Assembly: GCA_022560025.1 (NCBI GenBank)
Contig: JAFISE010000058.1
Coordinates: forward strand, 62,001-126,000
Direction of reading: 5' to 3'
Length of the DNA: 64,000 nucleotides
Origin: Stagonosporopsis chrysanthemi
Lineage: Eukaryota; Ascomycota; Dothideomycetes; Pleosporales; Didymellaceae
Shown here: piece by piece, positions 39,609 to 48,900 of the stretch
Numbering within the stretch: position 1 is the first letter of the stretch
Layout: each line of letters starts with the position of its first letter
Made by a program: the position numbers and the translations under genes
Notes under the pieces: model-generated
The model's database searches: none
Told to the model about the DNA's origin: nothing
What the model saw: only the letters and a program-made list of their open reading frames with translations

Positions 39609-42600
39609 GACGGGGATCGTTGAAACCCTCAGGGCGGTGTCGCGCGCAAATGTTCTGAGGGTAGGAGAAGCGAACAGGGATTGAAGCGTCAATCGGATCT
39701 AGAGGTAGGTCTGAAGATAGAGACGGGTGAAAATGGAAGTCGCGCATCAAACAACCGCAGAGCGGAGAAAGCGCCTGCATATAGGCCATCACAGCCACGC
39801 CCAAAAGAAGACAATGAGCGACGTCACACGGTATATTGTACCATACGACCCGCAGCGTGATGAGCGATCAAAACCCTCTCATCACAGGTGCAGACTGGCA
39901 TATCCCGGGTCTTGGTAACGTCTAGGGCAACTTAAAGCGGGAACCAGGTATGGCGAGAAATATGCGATTCCTAAATCGGTCCTTTCGCGGACACTCCCTT
40001 CAACTACTGTTTTGGGTATATTGACAACATCTCAGCGCTCGATACCTTTAATTGCAAGGTACACAATAGTGTGCGATGAGGTTAGTGAGACCGCTTCAGC
40101 AAGCAGACAGTCTCGGCTATGTGCTAGTTTGAAGGATGCCCCAGGCATGTTTCAAAACAAGGTGTTTGTTTTTTCTGTTTGTCGAACGCATGAAACCAAG
40201 CCCTGCGATTAGAGCAGTTGAGGTCATGAGAAAGTTTGGAGATGAAGGCAGGATTGTGGGGTAGTCAATGCGTTCGGGATCGACCGGCAGGAGTTTCCCT
40301 GCAGACCGAAATATCTCCTGCTGGCAAGTGATACTGTGCTGGACGCGTGGAGCAAATGATTAGCGAAGATCTTATGTCGTCTGAGTTAGGCATGCAGCAC
40401 AATCGGCTGTCTCAAAGGTACTGGCGGTAAGCTGAACATCATCGAACTGTCCGCGCTGCTGCTGGCTGAGGCTTTTGGTTATTTCATTTTCGTGAAACAT
40501 CCATGTCCTGGGGTTACAAACCGTAAGATGACGTCCCAGAAAAGAAGGCTGGATAAGCGTCACGCTAATTCAGCCCCACACTACACCTCACGCGTTGACA
40601 GCACGACACCTCAACACACACCAGATACTTTCCTTCATGGAAAAACCAGCGCATTCAAAAGGCCTGTTCCAATCCCAGTCTATCAGATTACAACGTGCAT
40701 GGAGAAGCCGACCTGGCGCCTGCAAGCCGCATCCGCATGCGGATTGAAATACCTAAAGAAGTAGACACTACATCTCTCAGTCCTTGGAGCGCTGATGGCT
40801 TGGATGAAGGATAAGCAGCCTTCAATAGCTGACGCACGATACGGCGCATAATTGTGCTCGTTCGGACGTTCGCAGTTGTGATTGGCTAGTCGTATGCTCT
40901 AGCTGATCAGCCCGTCAGCCGTTCACCTCATAGGATGACACCTCCTTCTCCCTGCTTCCTCTATCTGCAATACACACAAACATTCTTTGCATCACTTGTA
41001 TTTCTGGGCCCGCACCGCGTTATGCATCATTCAATTGTTGCTCAACTCCTCACTCCAAGCAAGGCTGAAATTATGTTCGGCCTTGCACTCCTTGCAATAG
41101 CTCTGCACTACTTCACATCATAGGAAGGCTGAACGCCATGCTTCTGAGCTCCAAAGGTGTGTCAGCAAAGAACATTCGGTAATACTCTGCAAGATCTCTC
41201 CAGTACGTCAGCAAGCTGTTGAGGAACATTCACTGACTAGAATTTTCAGTTTTGTTGTTTCACGTCATTCTACAAGACCACCATACACCCAGTCTGAGGC
41301 TGAATTTATGTAAATACACACCTGTCTTCTCATGTAGGAGAACGTGCAACAGAACACTGAGTCATCCAGCTGTTCACAACAAAGATTGCGTTTGTTCTCT
41401 GGGGTTGCTTTGAACGGATATCAAGTTGTTGGTTTCTGTCGGTCCTGCTGCACGTACGCGTCATTCAAGGCTGCGCGCAGGTGATTACGCCTGTGGCTTG
41501 AGCAAGACTGACACTACTGGACTCTCACTTCTTGTAACAATTGGCGATATTGTGGTGCAGAGGTGCAAACCAGGTGGTGAAGAGGCAATTGAAACGACAA
41601 AGACCAGATACGTTAAACTTCGATTCAAGTAAGTGATCTCGGTGAGATTTGCGCCTCAAAGTGTTCTCTGTCTTGCTTGATCCTTCAGCTATGGTTTTGC
41701 GAAGCACAGGTCTTCTCAAACAGACATCATGCAGTTTTGTATACTGAGAGCCACCCAATACCCTGCGCGCATGGTTGAGAATATGATTTAACCCCGGGTC
41801 TATGTGCTAAAGCTCTATTTTGAATTTGCGCAAAATGCCGTCGATTGACTGATCATCTGTGGCTCCAACAGTGTCATTCTTGATGTCACATCCCTCGTGT
41901 TGCTTGGTAAACCGCTTTCGCGGTGTCAAAGGCACGAAGTCGTCAGTTTCGCTGGTGACGTCCAGTCTTTCGGGGGCCGTCGTCAGATTGACGTCCTTAT
42001 TGGGCCTCTGGCCCTTCTGCTGCTCTTTCGAACGCATTCGCTTGTCCCAACCCGCACCCGCAAAGCAGTTTTTGGTGAAGCAGGGCGCTGGCTCCTGAGT
42101 CCATGAATAGCTGAGATTGTAGAGCATGTGAATAGTCATCAACAAATTAAGAGTTGAATCTGCAGATCGTAGTTGCGGTCGGTCTGCAAAACCGAACAAA
42201 GGGGTGTTTGAAGCCTTGGAGTGCAACATGCCAAATTCTGCATAATATCAGGGTCAAGGAGCATGCAAACCGACCTTGCGCATGATACTAATTTTCTAGT
42301 GTAGCTTGAGAGGCTGAAATGTGTGCGTGCTTGGAAGATGGAGAAGAAATTACACCAGCACCTGTAACGCGTGCTGAAGCCACCAAGAGGTTTTTCTTCG
42401 ACGATAGCAGTCGCTCAGTGCCAGCGAAACTCTGCCTTGCTGTAGGTATCTTGTGCGTTCACCGTATCAGCTTGACCAAATCTGCTCTATCGTCTAACTC
42501 TCGCCATGCTTATAGGAACATAGTGATCCGCCAATATAGTCAAACGACATGACGCATTGATCTGATTTACCCACAAAGAAGAGAAAAGTGCCTTGCTTTC

Positions 42601-42793
42601 ACTTCAAAATGGATCCCATCATCTTCTGACTTGCAGAAACAAAATTACGAGGTGAAAGTGAGAGCGTTTGCTGTGACGAAAGCACGATGAGTAGCAGACT
42701 CACGCACAGCTGTCACCTCCATGAGATGTGAATTGCGCCCTCTTTATAATACAATCTCACCATCTTGAATTGCAAGAGAACAAAGCCTTCAGC
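39609..42793. other. Gene-poor stretch, 3.2 kb
   Basis: The longest interval without a confident gene. Many short open frames occur on both strands. The only one with protein-like composition is the minus frame at 41807-42229, listed separately. No transposon ends, long repeats or RNA genes were recognised. Confidence 0.45.
41807..42229 (-). CDS. Doubtful hypothetical open frame, 140 aa
   Basis: ATG to stop, single frame. The C-terminal two thirds are hydrophilic and protein-like, with FVPLTPRKRFTKQHEG, and no low complexity. The N-terminal third is less convincing and could include an intron. No family, signal peptide or membrane segment is recognised. It may be a real small gene, the last exon of one, or chance. 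Confidence 0.25.
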   Translation of the reverse strand: MLHSKASNTPLFGFADRPQLRSADSTLNLLMTIHMLYNLSYSWTQEPAPCFTKNCFAGAGWDKRMRSKEQQKGQRPNKDVNLTTAPERLDVTSETDDFVPLTPRKRFTKQHEGCDIKNDTVGATDDQSIDGILRKFKIEL

Positions 42794-43234
42794 ATGACCG
42801 GACGTCGTCCTAAGGCAACGAAAGTCAAGGGTATGTTCCAGCTCAGCCCAGCCTAGCTTCGTTGAGCCTCCACTGATGTCCTGCACAGCAGAAAAAGCTC
42901 GCAAGGATAAGGCAAAGTCAGAGCACAAGCGTATACAGGGTGTGGGTATCGCCAACGATCACTGCGAGCATCTGAGCAGCTTACTAACGTACTCCAGGAC
43001 CTTCAGAGGCATCTTGAGGGTGACAGCAAGGACTGGCCATGTAACAGCGATGAAACTGGTGACAGCAATCACGCCAGCAGTGACAACTACCCTGGCAACG
43101 GCGCTGGCCCTTCCAGTGACATCCCTGCTGGTGGCAACGTCGATATGTCTCGCAATGTTGCTGGCGACGATGCAGTTAAAGAAGGTAAGCAGACCCACGA
43201 GGAAGAGAAGAAATGTGGCTGCAAGTTCATGTAG
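42794..43234 (+). CDS. Small lysine-rich protein with C-terminal CaaX box
   Basis: Three exons: 42794-42830, 42889-42941 and 42998-43234. The introns are 58 bp (donor GTATGT) and 56 bp (donor GTGGGT, branch CTAAC); 108 aa. The first 30 residues are strongly basic (MTGRRPKATKVKAEKARKDK). The middle is Gly/Asn/Ser/Asp-rich. The end is EEEKKCGCKFM, whose last four residues CKFM fit a CaaX prenylation site (Met at X favours farnesyl), with a second Cys two positions before. That would place the protein on a membrane. The alternative frame across exon 3 is longer on paper, but only this frame joins all exons in phase. No homologous family recognised. Confidence 0.6.
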
Positions 43235-43673
43235 GAGGAATTAATCTAAGTACGTGGACGAACTGGGGTCATCTGCGAGACGTGGCATAGTCAGTGCATG
43301 ACGTGAGGATCCACTTGTCGTTCTTTCTGTGCCTGGCGAATTCAAGTGCTTCGTAATTCATCAGAAATTTGACAAGCTGGGAGTGTACCGAACATATTGG
43401 CTACCTACTAGTCCCTACCTTAAATGCAAACTGACTATAGCGGCTTGTGGTTACAGTGTGCCGCGAATTCTGAACAGCACTTGCAGTTGGCCTCAGGATC
43501 GTGCAAGACGCATTCCTAATGGCAGGAACCCATTAATACTGCGTAAGTACCGCGGCAACGGATGTTCAGGCCACTGTTGGCTGCCAGGCTCGACGAGATC
43601 CCCAGGCTCTAGAAGGCATGCGGGTCTTGACCTCGCGGGTTGGAGACGAAGAAGTGGGATTGGTCTTGCGAAC
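43235..43673. other. Intergenic between convergent CaaX-protein and Ten1 genes
   Basis: Convergent 3' regions. A 194-codon plus frame (43329-43913) runs across this and the Ten1 gene antisense and is a shadow. Confidence 0.45.
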
Positions 43674-44083
43674 TCATCCAGCTGCTTTCCTTGCTTCAAC
43701 AGCTTTCTCGTATGTGCCCAAATCAACATTTCCTGCACTCCAGATGGCGATAGCTTGCACAAACACGCCTTTCTCTTTGCGCCGCTCCAAATAACCAATC
43801 ACGTTGATCCAGGCTCCGACTTCCATATCATGGGCTTTGATGTGTTCCAGGACATGGACGATGTCGACATTTGCTGTTTCTGCAGAGCTGACTGCGGGGT
43901 AGTTGTGCTTTAGTCGAAGGGTTGCTTTCTGAATCACATATTCATCAACGCTGGCGAAATCAGCTCCAGCTCTTCATGTCAGCAGCGACATCAGTACCAG
44001 CCCAGAAAGCGCACTTTTGTCCCTTGTGAGGTCGTCTTGAGGTCGCTCAGCAGGACAAGATTTGACGCAACAGGTACGGACAT
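43674..44083 (-). CDS. TEN1: Telomere-capping CST complex subunit Ten1
   Basis: Two exons on the minus strand, 44083-43998 and 43950-43674, with a 47-bp intron; 120 aa. An in-frame ATG at 44104 would add seven residues. The protein is a single small OB fold: VRFLGCVDEYVIQKATLRLKH, then ANVDIVHVLEHIKAHDMEVGAWINVIGYLE, and FVQAIAIWSAGNVDLGTYEKAVEAR. The GxWxNVIGY and QAxxxWSAGxVxLGxYE blocks match Ten1 of filamentous fungi as I know the family. Ten1 binds Stn1 and with it protects the telomeric 3' overhang and recruits DNA polymerase alpha. Splicing rebuilds the conserved FLGCV(D/T)xY junction. Confidence 0.85.
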
Positions 44084-44104
44084 GTCGTCTGATGTGGTGT
44101 TCAT

Positions 44105-44449
44105 GAGCTGCACGAAATCCTGGCCACTGGAGCCGAGGCCAAGCGGGCACGTGCCAGGCTTAGCGTATCAAGCGTCATAGCACTCTTGATTCACGCGCAT
44201 GCCCGATTACTGACTTGCATCCACCAGGCACCGACAAAAGATACCAACACACCGCCGCGCACACCTCCGACGCTGCCTATACTCTCCTCCCTGACCACCC
44301 TCGACTTCCTCCCTCATCTCCCCCAGAGTGAGTGTCCCCCCGGTTATCGCCAGCCCCGCCATCCTCCCACTTGATAGCACACTCTGACCACCGTCGCGCC
44401 CAACGTTTCATAACCATACTTACCTACGACCTCTAGACCTACCACAATC
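44105..44449. promoter_or_regulatory. Divergent promoter of Ten1 and Snf7 genes
   Basis: About 345 bp between divergent starts. The Snf7 side is pyrimidine-rich (CTCCTCCCTGACCACCC and on), as in leaders of active genes. No specific site is recognised. Confidence 0.45.
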
Positions 44450-45261
44450 ATGTCTGGCTGGGGTCTTGGCTGGTTTGGCGGCGGCCAGGCCAAGAAGGAG
44501 GCGCCAAAGAAGGCCATCCTAGGCCTCCGCGGGCAACTCGAGATGTTGAACAAGCGCGAGAAGCACATGCAGAACCAGATGGACGAGCAGGACGCCCTTG
44601 CACGGAAATACGTCTCCACGAACAAGGCTGGTATGTCTGCGCCCAACACGACGGCACCTCAAAACCGAGACGACGTTCTGATACGTAAATAGCGGCGAAG
44701 GCAGCACTACGACGAAAGAAGCAGTTCGAGCATACCCTCGAGCAGACGTCCGCACAGATCATGACGCTCGAGCGTGAGATATATTCGATCGAGACGGCAA
44801 ACATCAACAAGGAGACACTCGACGCGATGAAGAACGCCGGCACTGCCATGAAGCAGATACACGCCGGCATGACAATCGAGAAGGTCGACGATGTCATGTA
44901 CGCCCATCCCACCCCCTGGGTCTTTTCCGCCCTATTGCACTTCAGACCAAACTAACAACTCCCCAGGGAAGAACTCCGCGAACAGCACGCTATCGGCGAG
45001 GAAATCGGCGAAGCATTAACCTCGGGCGTAGGAGCAAGTGGCATCGACGAGGACGAGCTGGACGAGGAGCTGGCCGAGCTGCAACAGGAGAAGCTGGATG
45101 AGGACATGCTGAAGACGGGCAATGTGCCCGTCAACGACAAGGTCGCCACCGGCAGGCTGCCCGCCGCGCCATCGACAGAGGTCCGCGGCAAGGCACAGAG
45201 AGTCGAGGAGGACGATGAGGAGGAGGAGCTGAGGAAGCTGCAGGCCGAGATGGCCATGTGA
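44450..45261 (+). CDS. SNF7: ESCRT-III subunit Snf7 (Vps32/CHMP4)
   Basis: Exons 44450-44630, 44693-44897 and 44967-45261; introns of 62 and 69 bp; 226 aa, the family length. The N-terminus (MSGWGLGWFGGGQAKK) carries the amphipathic membrane-insertion residues. Core helices follow: ILGLRGQLEMLNKREKHMQNQM, ALRRKKQFEHTLEQTSAQI, MTLEREIYSIETANIN and MKQIHAGMTIEKVDDVMEEL. The acidic C-terminal tail includes LDEELAELQQEKLDE (the MIT-interacting region for Vps4 and Bro1) and ends EELRKLQAEMAM. Snf7 is the main filament former that drives membrane scission in multivesicular-body sorting. Confidence 0.96.
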
Positions 45262-45989
45262 GCGTGACGCCGCTGTTAGCTGCGAACATACACATGCGTA
45301 TGCTCACTGCAATGGCTGCCTGCTGATACCACCTTGAGTCGAGACTCGGGGGTATGGAGGACATTTCTGACCGGGTAGGAGACATGAAACGGCGTATGGC
45401 GATTACAATGGGAGCTTGGTGTATTCTTGCTCTTCTCTTACCGCTTGGCTTTCTTTGGGGCTGCCTGCCTGCATTCATCTGTCCGATGCACATCGGACAC
45501 GCGCGAAACGATATACCTTGCAAATTAAGATACTTCACGTCCATATTTCCACGACGGCATTTGAACTCTTGCACCAGAGTGCAGTCTTCAGTAACATTTA
45601 CGTATACATCAAGACTAGAGTGGTGATGAATACATTGCATTTAACTGATACCTAAAGTCCCAAATACAGAGAGGCTTCCCAGGGAGAATACGCCTTTCTT
45701 CCAAGGCACCCTTCAAACCAGGCGCCTGGGTATGCTGCGCTGCGAAAGCGACGCCGAAAAACACTTTTTAGAAGCCCAAGCCCACACTGGGCCACCTTCG
45801 GGTATCAATATCGCAAATTGGGATATAGCGGGCCGCCCTAACGCCTGAGGTCGTGACCATGTTCATGTCGTAATGCTGGAAGCAGAAAGGATAAAATGCT
45901 CATCAAAATATGTGCAGAGAATGTAAGCCATGTCTTCATTGCAAAAGCCTGCCGTACAAGGCTTGGCGTAGTATCAAACGAGCACCGGA
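45262..45989. other. Intergenic between convergent Snf7 and FHL1-like genes
   Basis: Shared 3' region of 0.7 kb. Short frames only. Confidence 0.45.
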
Positions 45990-48900
45990 CTACTCCGCAG
46001 CACTGGCCGGATTTGCGTCTCCAGGCCCCTCGTCATCTTCGCCAGCAAGGTCAGCAACAGTCATCTCTGTGATCGAGCGTTTCACGAGCGGCGTTCCGGT
46101 CTGTATGGCTGGTGATCCTGGCACTGGTGTGAGCGGCTCCACGCTGGGTCGGTGCGAAGACGGCAGGCTTGTACTGGAAGCTTGTGGCGCTGGTACAGGA
46201 GCAGCCGTCATGTTGGGCGTGAACTTATAAGGCTCACTCGCTGGAGGCCCAGGCGTAGCGGGTGCAGTCGCAAAGGATGCAGGCGGTGCTGAAGGCGGTA
46301 CCTGATGTGGTGCTTGCTGCTGTGTCTGCGGTGCCTGCTGTGACAACTGCTGGGATGACTGCTGGGGCGGTTGCTGCAGTCCTTGCTGATGCTGCGAATT
46401 TGAAGGCGAATTTGAGTTTGTGCCGGCAGCGCCAGCCGCCGCGATGGCGGCTGCAGTACCAGCAGCAGCAGTACTTGAGACCGGAAGCTGCGTTGCTACA
46501 TTCTCCTGGTTGACAGCAACTGGATTTGCCCGGTATGCCGCCAGGTTGGGTATCTTCATGATTGCAGCCAAGAGATCCCGCTCAGGATCAGTCAGACTGC
46601 TCTGGGGTACGTTCGTGTCAATGAAGGCTTTGATTGCATTGTCGACCTTTGTATCTTCGCCAGGCTCTGTTCTCAACTTCACATACTGGCTTCTAAACAT
46701 CTCGAGGTTGCGAATGACGTTATGGTTGGTGTTGGCGGGATATCGAGCTATGATGTCAGGGGTGATGTTGACAGTCGGCGGCGCGGGATTTGGCTGTGGC
46801 GTTTGGCCTGGCTGTGCTTGCGAAGGAGGCTGCGACTGTGAAGGCGCAGTACTCTGCGATGGTGGACCTGCTGGAGACTGACCAGGACCAGGAGGACCAA
46901 CGAAAGCGGCGTTTTGCGGAGGGCCCTGAGGCGATTGCCCTGAAGTGCCTGGCTGCGGATAGCCTTGAGGGGGATATGGAGCATACGGACGGCTAGGTGC
47001 TGCAGCGTATGGGCTCGCTCCGGCAGCAGCGTATGGACCACCGTAAGGGCTAGCTGCTGCATGCCCACCTTGCGACGGCGGCGCGCTCGTTGGATAGAGC
47101 ACGCCGTACTGACCGCTGGGTCCAGCTGCAGATCCGCCCGATGATGGCCCATGAGGGGGTTGCGGATAAGGTCGAGGCGGCATTGCTGCAGACGGGCTAC
47201 CAGCTGTGTTACCTCCCGCCCAAGGCGAAGCATACGGAGAGGGCGGAGGAGCACCTTGAGATGCAGCAGGTGTCGAAGCGTTCGCATCTCGAGCTAGACT
47301 TGGAGGTAGACGAGGAGCAGAAGCCATCATACTTGGCGGGAGTCGAGGAGGCGCCGATGGCATGCCAGGCGGAGGCATGCCTGGATGGTATGGATAACCA
47401 GGTTGAGGAGGATAGGGAGGGTATCCGTTTGGCGGAGGGTAGTACTGCGGCCGCTGAGCATGATTGACTGGTGGGCTCACCTGCCTCTTTCTGCGCTCCT
47501 TCTCAATAGAGACTTCTGGGTTGATACGCCAATTGAAGCCTTTGCCTTCTTTGTCGCCCTTGACAAAGGCGTCGTGTTGTCCAAGATTATGCCTAACACT
47601 GGATTGCCAACCACTCGTAGTCGTCTTGAACTTGTACCAGGGATATTTCTTCTCGATGTAGTTGTAGATCTGCTGAAGGTTCATTTGGCCTGTAGGAGAG
47701 GAAGAAATAGCCTCGTGAATCAGTACCACGTAGTTGGCCGATGGACGCTGCAGCTGTTCCTCAGTGTAGTCCTCGATGCGCATCTCAGGAGACGGCGTAC
47801 GTGGAGGTTTGATCGGCTGCTTCTGCTTCGCCTTGTCACCCATCAATGTACCATCGCCCTTCTCAGTCGACTCCAGGATATCGTCGCCATCCACATCTCC
47901 AGCATTCGAGTCTTTGCGTTTCGTGACCTTGGGTTTGATGGATGGCGCGGGTATGTCGGCGGGATCAATACCGGCGGCTCTAGCTCTCTCGATCTCTTTA
48001 GCTTGCTTGATGAGCTGCGAGCGCTGTCGCTTTGACATGATACCATCCTTTGGTGGACGTCCAGGACCCTTGCGCTTTTCCACGATCTGACCAACAAGGC
48101 TCTGAGGAAGGCTGTGGCGATCAGCCATTTCTTGGGTGATGAGCCCCTCAATGTCCCCACCAGCCTCGATTTCAGCCTCGAGTGGCTTGCGCAAGAGTGG
48201 TGGGCTGTCGGTGGGGATGGACTTGACTGGCGCAGGTTGTTCCTTGACTGGCGTCTCCTTCTTGATGACATCAGGAGTTGCTTCGTCAGGGACCGGCGTC
48301 TTTGATGGCGCCTTTGCAGGAGCTTTGCCTTTCTCCTTTGCCTCCTTTGGTTCCTTGGGTTCTTTTGGCTCCTTCGATTCTTTGACTGGCTCAGGTACCT
48401 TCTCCTTGACTTCCTTGACTTCCTTGGTTTCTTTGACTTGCTTGATCTCTTTAAGAGGGTTGGGTTCCTTTGTCGGTGAAGCTCTGACTGGCTCTTCCTG
48501 AGGATGCTTGATCTTCTTGACCTTTTTGGTAGGCGACTCGTAAGGAGAGTGCTCCTCTTCTTCCCGCTGCCTTTCTCGCTCGCGTTCGCGCTTCCTCTTC
48601 TTCTCGATCGCCTTCTGTTTCTTGGTCTTCTTCGGTGGCGGAGATGGCTCACGAGGGCGCGGTGCCTTGAGTTTGATTTTGATCTTCTGTTTGGGGGCAG
48701 GCTCTTCGTACTCATCCATGTCATCGTTTGCATCTTCCTCCGAGTCGATGTCGCTATCAATGGGGTGGTAGTATACCTGGCGAGGGTTGATGCTCATCTG
48801 ACCTTCACTGTCAGAACTCATCTCCTCATCACTCTCCATCTCGCCATTTCCGTTCTCGAAAGAGAAGCTCATAGGCCGAGAACCAGACTCTTGGCGCTGA

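Noticed and set aside
42876..43244. A 122-codon single frame over the CaaX-protein gene
   Set aside because: It starts inside an intron and its product is Thr/Ala/Leu-rich by shift. The spliced frame uses all three exons in phase and ends in a meaningful motif.
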